DNA of 64,000 nt from Edaphochlamys debaryana (Eukaryota; Chlorophyta; Chlorophyceae; Chlamydomonadales): positions 1,426,001 through 1,490,000 of the forward strand of contig JAEHOE010000002.1 of NCBI GenBank assembly GCA_016858145.1. Direction: 5' to 3'. Position numbers and translations under genes: made by a program. Shown here in pieces: positions 21,401 through 32,853 of the stretch. The first letter of the stretch is position 1; each line of letters opens with the position of its first letter. The notes below the pieces were generated by a model. That model had not been told where the DNA came from and did not search any database. It was given only the letters and a program-made list of their open reading frames with translations.

Positions 21401-24400
21401 TGCCCGACCCTGGCCTTGCCTTGAAGAACTTGGTGAGCGAGGCGCTGGCTTGTCCGAATTTGTCGTACACCGTCACGTGGTCCCGCACCCAGCGGCTCAT
21501 GTTCCTCTGCGGGAGAGGCCACGCGGGTGCAGTACCGCAACCGCAACCGTTACTGCCTGCCTGGGCCCCGCCGGCGTGCCGGGCCCGCCCCGGGCCCGCC
21601 CGGGCCCACCTGCGTGTTGGGCTGCCTGAAGCGGTCGTCTGCCAGCAGGATGGCTCCGTAGTCCCAGCGGTGGCGGATCACACGGCCCAGTGCCTGGTTG
21701 ACAGCGCGCATGGCCTGGGGGGGGGGAGGGGGGGACGAGGGAGCGGACATGGGGGGGAGGGGGCGGTAAAGGGGGGGGCGGTAAAGGTTTGGCGGTGTGG
21801 CGTTTGCCTCTGGCAAGAGGGCGTGGGAGCTTGCCTTGGGAGTCCCTGCCTCCAACCGCCTACCCACCCCTTCCGAGCAGCTGGGTGGCGTGCATGCTAC
21901 CGGTATCAACCACAGGCGACACCCCGCCCACACCCCGCCCCCACTGAGCTTGTCTTGAAGTCCCTGCCATCAGCCACCTGCCCGCACCCCCCGCACCCCC
22001 CCACCCACCGTGTTTGTGTACCACGCCTCTCCGTTGACCGCCGACACGCCCTCCCCCGTCATCAGGCCCCCGCCGCCGCTGGCGGCCGCCCGCGACTCCT
22101 CATCCAGGACCTCCCGCTTGAGCCGGACCTGACGGGGGTTGGGTGCGGGTGCTGGGGCGTGAGACGCAGAGGCCATGTGTGAGTCAACGGGGACTCGCCG
22201 GGTGGAGCCCCACAACCCAAGCTCCTCCCCGCGTCGTCCGTTCCCCCGCATACCCTCGGCCCTGGGCCCTACCTTGGGGTCGTTCTTGACTGCGTAAGGG
22301 ATGCCGGTGATGACCACCGCCCGCCCCGCGCGGTCGGAGAAGTCCAGGCCCTCGCTGACCTGACGGGGGCGGGGGGTGGGGGTGGGGTTGTGTGGAGGGG
22401 CAGGAGAGGATGTGGTGGGACGGGGTGAGTGACCTGGGTGACTGAGAATAGTCCTCCTCCAACACCGCGCCAGCGGACGCAGGGCCGGCCGCGCACGCTC
22501 CCTGCCTTCCCCGGCACACCTCCACATCCTACAGTCGTGGGTGTCCCCCACACGCCCGCTCCTACCTTGCCCCTGCGCACCGCGAAGAACACGGCAGGGC
22601 CAGCCACACACTCGCCTTGCCTGTCCCGGGGATTCCCCCATCAGAGCTTCCCCCATCACACAACGCCACCTCACCTTGCCCCTGCACACCGCGAAGAACA
22701 CGGCCCCCTGCGTGGCCGGGTCGTCCAGGCGGCTGCGGAACTCCTCGATGGCGGCTTGGAAGGCGGCGCTCTCGCGGGGCTCCACCACGGGGGCCTTGTG
22801 CCGCGTGATGCGCTCCCACGTGCTGCCCGCGCCGCCCGCGCCTGGGGGCGTTTAAACCGGGTGAAAGGTTTTACAGGTCGTGCGTGTCGTACATGACACA
22901 GATGTGGCAGTGGTTTTCGGGGGGGGGGGGTGATTGATTGGAGCGGGAGTGATGCGCTCCCGCGGGCTGCCCGCGCTGCCCGCGCCTGGAACGGAGGGGG
23001 GTTCCAAGCACGGATGTGGCACAGATGTGATGGAAACTGATGACATTGCTATGGGTGCTATGGGTGCCCCCCGCGCCAGCTGCGCTAGAGGGAGGAGCAG
23101 GGGCGAAAGCAGGTGCCAAACAAACACGCAGGGGGGCAGGGGGCATATGCGGGCGGCGGGTGCTACATGTACTACGGGCTGTACTACTGTACTACTCAGA
23201 GCTGCTCGTGTACACATGCAAACAGCCGCAAATGTACGCATTCGTACGAGTACGCACCTCCGTTCTGCTTCCAGTGGCTGATGGCCGAGTCCATGGCGGC
23301 GTACGACGCGAAGAACACCAGCAGGCCGTCCGGGACCAGGCGGGCCACGTTCACCAGCGCGTTGCCCAGCTCGTCCTGCATTGTACGGCATCGTACGGCA
23401 GTGTGCGGCGGTGTACGGCATGAGGTAGGCCATGGGGTTCCGGAGCCGAGCCGCGGGGCAAGGGCAGAGGCCCTCCCCTCTTCGTGCCCTGCCCACCTTG
23501 TAGGCGGTGGAGTCCCGGGACTGGAAGGTGGAGTTTAGGGCCACCCCCGAGGGGCCCGTGGGCAGCACACCCACCCACACCTGCACGGCGGAGAGGATGG
23601 GACAGCGAACGCGCAGGTGAGACCTGCCCCCGCGTGCGCGATTGCCACATGACCGTCAGGCCTCCCACGCCTCAACAGAGATCTACCGATGGCGCTGGCA
23701 TAGCTTTGCAGCCCGGTCAGACGGTCAAGCCGGCACTCCACACAAGCCCCCATTCCACCGCCCCCGCACGTGGCTCGGCGCAGCGATGTGCCGCTTCTGC
23801 CCTCCACCAGCCACATTCTTACCCCTCCTTCCCACACACACACACACCTGGCTGGGCCCGATGACGTGCGGGTTCTCCAGGCGCACTGGGAAGGGCATCT
23901 GCAGCTCGGCGGCGAAGGTCTCCATTGGCGATATGGTGCCCGAGGTGAGCAGGAAGGAGCGCACGCGGAGCGCCGCCAGGCGCCTGTGGGTGTGGTGGTG
24001 TTGGGGCTTGGGGGTTGGGTCAGGAGGGGGGTAGCAGGGGGGCCGTGGGCGTGCAGGGCGTGAGGGCGGGTGGCGGGAAGCCAGGGTCCACGGGCCGTGA
24101 GCGGACAGGAAGCAGGTGGAGGGCAGGGAGGTAGGGGGCAGCTGGCGCCGGGCTTGATGGGCGGGCTCGACCGGAGCCCATCTGTCCCCCTGCATCGGCA
24201 CCGCCCTCGCCCTCGCCCTTCGTACCTAGCGCTGCCATAATAACCTTCACCGCGCCAGCACCCTGTATGAAGCCACGCTGCCACGATCCCCCAGATCACG
24301 AATCCCCCAGATCCCGGATCCCCAGATCTCTGAACTGCCAGATCCCCAGATCTGTACGATCGCGCGCGCACCTGAAGGCCATGCCCGGGATGAAGCACCA

Positions 24401-27400
24401 GTACGACAGCGTGGGCGCGGGCAGGCGGTCCGCCCCCCAGGACCGCTGCATGTGCACGTGCACCCGGAAGCCGCGGTGCGCGGGGGGGGCGCCCTGCTTG
24501 TCGGAGAGGGGCTCGAGGGTGGAGAAGGCGAGGTTGAGGCAGGACTGGAGGTGCTGCAGCCTGGGGGGGATGGGGGGGATGGGTGGGGGGCGGGGGTGGC
24601 GGTGGGGGGAAAGGGTGATGGGGGTAGGAGGGTTAGGGGGAGGGTAGGGAGGGCGAGGTTGAGGCAGGACTGCAGGTGCCTGGGACCAGGGTGGGGTGAC
24701 GGGCCTGTCATCCTCCCTGTCGTGAGGGCAGGCGTGCGCGGGGTGGTGGTGCAGAGCGCCCGCCTACGGCTCGAGGCCAAACCCAGAGGAGCCCCGCCGA
24801 AGAGCCCCACCCTACTCCAGAGGATCTCCTGCAAAACAGGAGCCCCCACTGCCCCTTCCACCCCGCCCCCCACTCACGCCACCGTGGACGCCTTGCCCCC
24901 CGTGCGCCCCGCCTCCACCTCGGCCGCCGCCAGGATGTCGGCCGCCGCGTCAACGGCTGCGGGGGGGAGCCGAGGGCGGTTGGAGCGGGGCGGGGGGGGA
25001 GATCAGAGCAGGGAGGGGGCGAAGATCAGAGCGCTTGCCGGTACTCAGGGGTAGATGTCGTGGAGGGAGGTTGTCCTGTGCCTGCCCAGCCCAGCCTACG
25101 GTAGCGCAGTGACCCCCTGCCCGGGGGCCTTCCCTTGCTGCCCCACCCGGTAACCCCCGGGTCAAATGCTTTCTACGCTTGACAAGGCGGTTTGCAGCGC
25201 TAGCAGAGCCAACAGGCGGACAATTACAGCGCCCTGCCCCTGATGAGACTAACAACGCTGGGCCCGCGCGGCCTCCCTCACCCGCGTTCAGGGCCGAGAG
25301 CGAGTGCGCCGTGATGCCGAACTGTGCCAGGAACTCGAACAGGAAGGAGCCGGGCCGCGTGAGCCCGCCGCCGTCGCCGCCGAAGCGGTCGTTGGGCGGC
25401 GGCGGCGGCAGTTTGGACGAGAGCGCGTGCAGCCCGTTCTCCAGCATCTTGAGCACGCCCTGGCGGTTGTCGAACGGTCAACGGTAAGCGGCGGTTGAGC
25501 CTAACCCCGAACAAGATCAGCTTCGGGGGTGCAAGGGAGTGCTTGGGGAAGGGGCAAGGGCCGTGTGCGGGTCAACGGCGGCACTGTGCGCCAAGCCCCC
25601 CCTACTCCCCCTCTCCCACCCCTCCCCTCCACTCATCCCCCCTCCCCCCCACCAGCAGGAGCTCCATGTCCGCCGCCAGACGGCGGTAGTCCGGCCCCGC
25701 CGTGTCCCCCGGCGCCGCCACGTCCACCATGGCCAGCCCCCCCCGCTCGATGCGCTCCAGGCAGGCCTCCTTGGCGCTGGGGGGGGGGGGGGTTGAGGGT
25801 GAGGGGGGGGTGAGGGGGGGTGATGTTCGTAGGAGTTGGAGAGCGAGGGGGAGGGGTGAGGGGGAGAAGAAGAAGGCGGGCGTTCAAGGAAGGACCCTGG
25901 GTGTGCCCCCTTGCCCTGCCCTGCCCTGCCAAGGCTCTGGTCCCATTTCGTCAAAGGTCACCCCCCGCCCCCCCCAGGCCCCACCGCTTGGCCTCCAGCA
26001 TTGCGTCCGTGAGCTGCTTGGCCGTGATGTCAAAGGAACACGAGTCACTGCTGACGGACTGGGGGGAGGGGTGGAGGGGGAGGAAAGGAGATGGGGGGTG
26101 ACGGGGTGCCGGCTGCGTCGGAAGGGACAGAGATCGACCAAGACATGTCCATGCCCCCAAAGTATTGATATACGGACAGGAGGGCATGCGGACTACCGCC
26201 ACCCGCTGTGGTGAACGCTTTGGATGGTCTACACCCCGCCTCCCCCTTCAGCCCCCGCCCCTCGCACCGGCCCCCTTTGACTTTTGATGCCCCCACCCCA
26301 ACCCAGCCCCACCTCGATGGCCCCCCCTACCACCTCACCCAAAACACACTTACCTCCACGTTGTGTGCCTCGTCGAAGATCACCACCGCATTGTTCCAAT
26401 TGATGCTCTCGGCCAGCGTACGGCGCGTGGACGGATCCAGCAGATAGTTGTACGGCAGGAACACAATGTCGGCATCCTTGCCTGAGGGGGAGGGCAAGGG
26501 GTAGGGGGGCGGGCGGAGAGGGCGGTCGAGTCAGCAGTCACCGCTGGATCGCATCAAAGCGTCCCTGCATCGCAGATGCAGCGTCTGCAAAGGTACGGCC
26601 GGATGGCGCACGCCGCATGCGTTGTACGGCACGCACCATCGAATCCATCGTCCCAGCCGCTGGCCCACCACCCTGCCCAGCCGCGTCCAGCAAATGCATG
26701 TACTGCCGCTCCACCAAACGCCCGTGATCCCCGTGCCGCCATGCGGTGTGTGTCTCACGCACCTTTGGTACCCGCAGCCCCCCCCCCCCGTCCCTCCCGC
26801 CCCACCCGCGTCCCTCCCCAGGTAGAAGGGGCACACGCCGTGCGCCTTGCCCACCGCCACCAGCTCCTCTATGTCGGGCACCGAGGACACCAGCGAGGAG
26901 GCGGCGTTGCGGTACTTTCCAAACTTGAGCTGGGAGTGCCTGGGGGCGGAGGCAGGGGGACACAAAGCGGGGTGAGGGTGTGAGCACACATTGCTTGGGC
27001 CGCGCGTTACTGAGCTAAGAGTGCCTGGGGGCGGAGGCGGGGCGTTGGGGGCGATGACAACATGGCGAAGAGGGGAAACGTGAGACCACGTGCGAAGCGC
27101 GTGGATTAGATCCGACGGTGCTGGCTTGCACGGGTGCCACCTGCCCCATCCCGAGCCCTGTCCCCGCCCCGTCCTGCAGGCCCGGGCCCTGGGCCCATCG
27201 CGGGTCCACACCGGGTCAACGCCGGGTCCATCCCGGGCCCACCCCGGGCCCGCCCCGGGCCCCACCAGCTGCACTTCTTGGCCGCCGTGAGCGCCTTGCA
27301 GGCCTGGTTGGCCGCCCCGCCCGACAGCTTGGAGGCGGTGGGGTGCAGGCAGGTCTGCTGCCGAGAGGACAGCACCGTGGAGCGAACCTTGTCCCTGGGG

Positions 27401-28621
27401 TGGGAGAAGACGGGGTGGAGGGCGAGAGGGGGGGCTTTGCTTGAAGATGTGTTCAACGGTGGGAGAGTGCAGTTGGGGGGTGGGGCAACCCCCGGCCCCA
27501 AGGCCGGCCTCCCTCTCGCCGCACGCACGCTCTTGTAGAAGTGCGTAGCTCCCCGCAGATCCGCCCATCCCGCCCCATCCCGCCCCGCATCCGTAGTCCC
27601 CGCCCTGATGGAACCACTGCGACTCACTTGTAGCTGGAGTTGCGCAGCTCCTTCATCACCTGCGCCAGCTGACTATGCGTGCGAGACGAGTAAATGATGG
27701 TGGGGAGCTCGGGCTTGCCGCCTCCCGGACCACCGCCGGCCCCGCCGTCGGGCCCGCCGGGCCCGCCCCCTGCTCCGGGCATGCTGGCGCCCAGGCCCAA
27801 CGGCATTCCGCCCGGGCCCAGGCCCAGGCCCAGGCCCGCCTGGGCCATGAGGGCGGCCGCCGCGGCGGCGTTTGGGTCCTGGCTTTGGGGCTGTGGAGGA
27901 CAGAGAGCGGGGACGGAGGTGAGAGCAACAGAGCGTCAAGCGGCTCTGACATTGTCATAGGTCAGATCTCGCTTGGGGATCTCAGCACCGCAATTCCCGT
28001 GGTGCCCACTGTACCTTGAGGGACTCCCTCCATGCCAGCGTCGAGCACAGCAGGCACAGCGTCTTGCCCGTGCCCGTGGGGCTCTCCAGCAGGGCGTTCT
28101 TGCCCTGGCGGCAGCAACACGTTGCAGGGGTGGGGGTGCCGGGTATTAGTATGGGTGTATGTTGCAGGGCTGCACGGCTGCGGCCCCGGCCCCTGAGGGC
28201 AGGCGGAAGCCCGGAGGACAGAGGTGCGCGTGTGCACGAGCGTGCGGGCCACACCTGCTGGAGAGCCTTGATGACTGACTCCATGTAGTCTCGCTGCGAG
28301 TTGAGAGCAGAAGGAAGAGAAGGGTCGTTTGTTGGTAGAGTTAGGGGACTCCTGAGTACAGTAGCCAGACTAGCCACCAGTGGCGACCAACGTAGCCCCT
28401 TCCCCCCAGCACGGCAGCAGACATGCCCCCAAGGGGACTACTCCGAGGGACTACCCCGACAGCACCAGAGGCGGACCCGGGAACCGCGATGCCACCGTTT
28501 GTCACACCTGGCATGGATAGGGCTCAAAGGGGAACTCCACAGGGATGCCAGCGATCTGGAGGGAGGTGAACTTCCGCTCCGCCTTGCCGGCCCCTGCGGC
28601 CTGACCCGACAGCTGCTCCAT
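18411..28621 (-). CDS. RTEL1: RTEL1-type Fe-S DNA helicase with harmonin-N and RING domains
   Basis: Regulator of telomere length: a 5'-3' superfamily 2 helicase of the XPD/FANCJ group that unwinds D-loops, T-loops and G-quadruplexes in the nucleus (family knowledge). The 22 exons are: 28621-28508, 28293-28255, 28104-28015, 27890-27628, 27394-27266, 26939-26806, 26481-26354, 26058-25985, 25776-25653, 25459-25282, 24956-24878, 24560-24372, 23983-23848, 23580-23497, 23375-23258, 22841-22675, 22359-22273, 22128-22009, 21714-21610, 21506-21420, 21274-20097, 19575-18411. All are in phase, giving 1595 residues. Seen: [10 protein letters not shown]-like motif (30-38), Walker A SPTGTGKT (59-66), Fe-S cysteines C184, C201, C210 and C248, DEAH box (293-296), VSEGLDFSD, and motif [12 protein letters not shown] (758-767). 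A long Ala/Gly/Ser linker follows. A harmonin-N-like domain (about 1180-1260) is split by intron 21. The C-terminal RING is C1542/C1545/C1558/H1560/C1563/C1566/C1577/C1580. Intron 20 has a GC donor. Exon 4 carries a Gly/Pro insertion. Confidence 0.93.
19668..19989 (-). repeat. Right copy of ~320-bp inverted repeat, inside RTEL1 intron 21
   Basis: Inverted partner of 16820-17137. It sits wholly inside the 521-bp intron 20096-19576 that splits the harmonin-N-like domain of RTEL1. Without the repeat that intron would be about 200 bp, similar to its neighbours. This suggests that the intron gained the copy. Confidence 0.95.
22564..22595 (-). repeat. Duplicated 3' end of RTEL1 exon 16
   Basis: A 32-bp copy, with one mismatch, of 22673-22704, which is the end of exon 16 plus its donor (VFFAVCRGK). 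The copy reads VFFAVRRGK and is followed by GTAGGAG. It lies in intron 16 and is not needed for the model. It could act as a decoy splice donor. Confidence 0.8.
22949..22989 (-). repeat. Duplicated 5' end of RTEL1 exon 16
   Basis: A 41-bp copy, with three mismatches, of 22805-22845, the start of exon 16 and its acceptor ([13 protein letters not shown]). It lies in intron 15, about 100 bp upstream of the real exon. Confidence 0.8.
25779..25792 (+). repeat. Poly-G tract at the RTEL1 exon 9 acceptor
   Basis: A run of G on the plus strand forms a C-only polypyrimidine tract directly before the acceptor of exon 9. Length errors here would not affect coding. Confidence 0.7.
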
Positions 28622-29690
28622 GTCTCCTGGCCCAGCCGCGACCGGGGCTAGCGCCCAGGCTAGGACTCGGTCGTAACTTCCTGCGGCGCCCGGCGCCTAG
28701 TTGCCGAGCGCCGCGGGAATCGCCCAGAGCATGCGCGGCTGTCCGCAGCTGCTAGGCCCGAACGTCGCTGAGAAATGTGCTATAGAAGAGAAGCAACACA
28801 CGGGCCGCAACACTGCCTCAACGCGCCCCAACAGTTTGTTTTGGTTCACGCAGATGGTCTGCTGTTCACGGCTACGAGTTTCCTAGCATTGTTTGCGAGT
28901 GTGTATTTGTATGAAACCGAGCGAGCTCAGCAGTGGCGGCCATGTCCTGCCCTGGCACACGCAATGGCCCTCGCTTTGGCGGGAAGCGCCGATCACCGAC
29001 GCCTGCCCCACGCCCAGCCGACACCAAAGCAGTCGCACGAGGAAGAATCCACCACGTAGGGTCGTGGGGAACGTTGCAGCACAGCTGACTCGCCTGTTGC
29101 GCGCCACTAACCCATCCACCATCCATCCCCGGCCATGCAACTCTGCGAATTTATGCAACCCCCCGGTGAGAGCAACAGGCATCTGCAACATCCCAGGCTA
29201 GGCTCTGCCCATCCACTCTGGTAGACACCCGCAAGCCTCCGACAGGTTCATAGCCAAAGCTCGGCCCCCGGCCTCCCCCCCTGCCGGCCCCAGGCAGCCC
29301 CAGGGTTCCGGATCGAAGTGCTTGCATCCATCGCAGCCGCCAGGTGCATGATTTGAAGTGGCGGGGCTTTGAGACGCGGAAGTCAGCTTTGCTCCGCCTC
29401 GGCTTGCGATGAGTGCAGTGAGGACTGTGACGGACTACGGTGCATGGATGGCCTGGAGCTTGAGGACGCGGCCACGTGGCCGGCGGCCGTACCAGGGCGT
29501 GACGAGCAACAGGAGGTGAGGCTGACAAGGCTGAAAGTTGGGTTAGCAGCCATCACCCCAATGTTCAAGGAGACTTAGCGATACACCCAGCAAGCTACCC
29601 ATCTCGCACACATGAGCCCGTTTGGCACTTGACCGACGGGCCAGCGCTGCATGTGGGCAACCCTCGGGACGCATCGTGGGGCTCTGGACG

Positions 29691-29692
<2 letters not shown>

Positions 29693-29728
<36 letters not shown>
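29693..29728 (+). repeat. Hexamer tandem repeat (GGCTCA)6
   Basis: Six perfect head-to-tail copies of GGCTCA, just beyond the candidate poly(A) signal of the Ro60 gene. Confidence 0.9.
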
Positions 29729-29754
29729 TGCTCGGATCACGCAAGAGCGGGGGG

Positions 29755-29759
29755 TTACA
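29755..29759 (-). terminator. Candidate polyadenylation signal TGTAA of the Ro60 gene
   Basis: TGTAA on the minus strand, about 330 bp after the Ro60 stop codon. The signal is the standard volvocalean one, and the distance is usual for an algal 3' untranslated region. Confidence 0.55.
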
Positions 29760-30088
29760 TACGGCCATGGGGCATGCTGCTTGGCCTGTGCTCTGTGCTC
29801 TGCTATACTCATGTCCGCACAGTACCCAGCCCCTACTGATGACAGAGAGCCCATCGTGCCCAATATCCCACGCCTTCACGCCTTCATGGTGTTCCCCACC
29901 CTCACACGCAATAGCCCAGCAGTTCACATCATTGCCGCTTATTGTGGTCTCGCACGCAACTGTGCTGGCAGCTCAGTCATTCTGCCCCTCCCCCTCGTGC
30001 CGTAACCGTTTCTCTTCTCTCCGCACCCATCCATCCCCGTCTCGCTGCCTTCAACCTCCCTGGACCTCCCAGCCCCGCTGCCCTGCGC

Positions 30089-32853
30089 TCACAGCCGGCC
30101 GCTCACAAAGTCCGCCACCAGCTTGGGCACCGCGCTGTCCAGCCCCGCCACGTCCAGCATGCCCGGGTCGGTCGGGTCGGCGATGGAGAAACCGGTGGAG
30201 CTGAACGCCAGGACCACCAGCTTGGCGTCCGGCATGCCCATCTCCGCCCGGTAGCGCCGCAGCGCCTCGGACGGATGCGTGCTGCCGTACCACGTCTCGT
30301 TGTCGGTTAGTACGACAAACACGTCCACCGGCAGCCGCTTCTCCAGGGCGTGCAGCATGGGCAGGGCGCAGTCGGTGCCGCCCATGGGGATAGCAGACGC
30401 CCGGTCAATGACCTCCTCCAGCCTGTCGCTCGCACTCAGCTCCATGGGCACGAGGCGGTGCGAGAAGGCCAGCGTCTTTACCCAGGGCTCGGCGCGCACC
30501 AGGCTCATGGCCACCGCAGCCGAAGCTTGGCGGGGGGTGACGGAGGTCATGCCGACGCACTTGCACCAGCCCATGCTGCCGCTCACGTCCAGGCCAAGCA
30601 GGTAGCGCTTGCCGGTGGGGGTGCAGTTCTTGAAGGCGAGGTAGAACCCTGCCTCAAGCGCCGCCACCACCGCCGGCTCCGGCTCCCACCGCGCCACGCC
30701 CTTTGCGCCCTGCCCAGCCCTGTAAGTGCACATGGCGTCCAGCAGGGACATGGGGTGCAGCCGAGCCGCCGCAACGGCCTTGGCGTCGCCCAGCCGCTGC
30801 GTAACCCGCGCCCGGTGCTTTCGGTCCCGCATCAGGCCCAGCTGCGTGAGGCGGCCCAGGTTGCGCACGAGGGCAGTGAGGGGCATGCCGTTCTCGAGGA
30901 AGGCGGACCACACCTCGGGGCAGCGGAGCAGGGTAGTGTCGCCCACGTGCTCGTGACCAAAGCGGTGGCGGCGGATGAGCTCGAGGGCGGATGTGAGGGC
31001 GGCGGCGTGGGCGGCGGCATGGGCGGCCTGCTTGGAGTCCTCCTGCTTAACCTCCGCCGCCGAGTCGGCGCCTGGCTCCTGGCCGCGCCACCGCTTAGCA
31101 GCCTTGTCTTGCTTAGCGGCCTTCTTCTGCTTAGCTGCCGAGGGCTGCTTAGCGGGCTTGGGCTGCTTAGCGGGCTCGGGGTGCTCAGCGGGCTTGACCA
31201 GGGGCGGAGGCGCGCGGATCTCCTTGCGGAGGCGCTGGGCGTCCACCAGGTACTGCATGACGGGGCTTAACGGGGCGGGGGCGGAGGAGGTGGCGGCGGC
31301 GGCGGCAGGGGCATCGGCGGGGGCCGGGTCGGCGGCGGCGGTGGGGGCGGGGGCGTCGGATGCTGCGGGGGCAGCGGCGTCCGCAGTGCCCTTGCCCTTG
31401 CCCTTGCGCGGTGCGGGCGGCTGGCCGGGCAGCGTGCTGTGGGTGACGTAGGCAAAGATAGCCTTGGTGTCTGCCACCCGCTGGGCCTCGGCCTCGGCGG
31501 CGGAGGTGGCGGCGCCCGAGCCGGCAGCGGCAGCCAAGGCGGCGGCGAGAGCCGCAAGCTCCGAGCCCGCCGCGCCGCCGTCCTCATCCACCAGCACCCA
31601 ATCCTCCGACTCCGCTGCCGGCTTGGTCTCGGCCACCGTTGCCTCGGCCGTCTTGGCCTCCGCCAGGCGTCGCTTCTTGGCTGCGTGCTGCTCGGGGTCC
31701 GGGTGGGCAAGGCGCAGGAGGTCGCCGTGGCTCCAGCCGTTGCGCTGTGAGTACTTGGTCACCTGGTAGGCCAGCGCAGCGGGGGCCTTGGCCAGGTACC
31801 AGTTCGCCACAGCGCTGCGCATGCCTCGGCCCCAGCTGGCCTTGGCGCCCGACACAAGCGGCAGGCTGGAGCGGGAGCGGCCGCCGCCCCGGCAACCCCG
31901 GCCGCTGCGGTCACCCCGGCCGCCGCGGCGCCCAATGCCGGCACGCGTGTCAGCGTGTGCCTCCGTCGCCTGCCCCGCAGCTGCCTTAGACCAGGCAATG
32001 GCCGCCGCTACATCGAGGGTGGGCTCGCCTCCCTCCGGCGAGGGCTTGCAGGCGGCCTGGGCCACGGGGCCCAGCTCCTTGCAGCGCTGCACCATCTCGA
32101 ACAGTGTCGAGCCGGTGCGGCAGACGGCGGCGAGGGAGGCGAGGGCGGCGCTGCGGGTGGCGGCATCGCCCAGGCGAGCGCACAGGGCCAGCACCAGGAT
32201 GCCTGCGAGGTGGGCGGGTGGGTGGGCGGGGGCAAAGGGTGGTGAGTGCAAAGGAGGGAGAGGCTGATGTGGATCGAGGTTGGGGGCACGGGCGCATGGC
32301 ACGCGCTGGCGTCAAGGGCTGTGCTTCTTAGCTGTACAATAAGCTCAGGCCGCTTTATCCATTGTATTTAAGTCAAGCATCCTGGTACCCCCCCCCCCCC
32401 CCGACCCCGGCCCGCCCCGCCCAGCTCCCACCTGGTCCCTGCCGCGGCGCGCGGCCCTGCGTGGAGATGTCCCGCACCTCCTGCACCACCCGCTCGCCCT
32501 GGCCCTGGGCCAGCAGGCGCAGCACGGCCTCGCAGTTGTCCAGCGTCAGCTCCTCGCGATCAACGTAGTAGTTGTTGGCTGGGGGCGAGGGGGCGCGGAA
32601 GTGGGGCACAAGGGGCTTTAAAGAGGGGAGGCGCAGCCACGGGCGAGGGGGCCGAGGCCCAGGAGGCGAGGCCCAACCCCGGGGAGGAGTGTGACCCACC
32701 ATCGCTGCCCAGGATGACGAAGCGGCGCAGTCGCGCCAGGTCATCGATCTGGTACACGAAGCCGCCAGCGTTGTTGCGGACCTGGGAATCGCTAATCGGC
32801 TCTGACTGGGGCACATCGGCCACCGGCGCGACGACAGCTGCAGGGGCCTCCAT
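30089..32853 (-). CDS. RO60: Ro60 (TROVE/VWA) RNA-binding protein
   Basis: Homologue of the 60-kDa SS-A/Ro protein, a ring-shaped HEAT-repeat protein that binds Y RNAs and misfolded small RNAs and takes part in RNA quality control (family knowledge). Three exons: 32853-32700, 32578-32432, 32202-30089, in phase, 804 residues. The N-terminal TROVE part shows GGFVYQIDDLARLRRFVILG (about 31-50), then NNYYVDREELTLDNCEAVLR, SLAAVCRTGSTLFEMVQRCK and TKYSQRNGWSHGDLLRLAHP. The C-terminal VWA domain (about 630-800) has the MIDAS motif DVSGSM, GGTDCALPM and VLTDNETW, all intact. Compared with vertebrate Ro60 (about 540 residues) it is longer through two insertions: an Arg/Gly-rich patch and an acidic, Ala/Pro- and Lys-rich stretch in the middle of TROVE. 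No Y RNA gene was identified nearby. Confidence 0.92.
32388..32402 (+). repeat. Poly-C tract (15 C) in Ro60 intron 2
   Basis: Homopolymer of 15 C in the intron just downstream of the exon 2 donor. It is likely length-variable. Confidence 0.85.

Larger units (their letters stand above)
28622..30088. other. Intergenic region between RTEL1 start and Ro60 stop
   Basis: Holds the RTEL1 promoter and the Ro60 3' untranslated region. No exon-like frame is convincing. Short frames around 29369-29578 carry no motif and no neighbours with matching splice phases. No TATA box was recognised near 28621. Confidence 0.5.

Noticed and set aside
29369..29578. Small plus-strand frame upstream of RTEL1
   Set aside because: 69 codons, no motif, no TATA box or splice partner; not distinguishable from chance.
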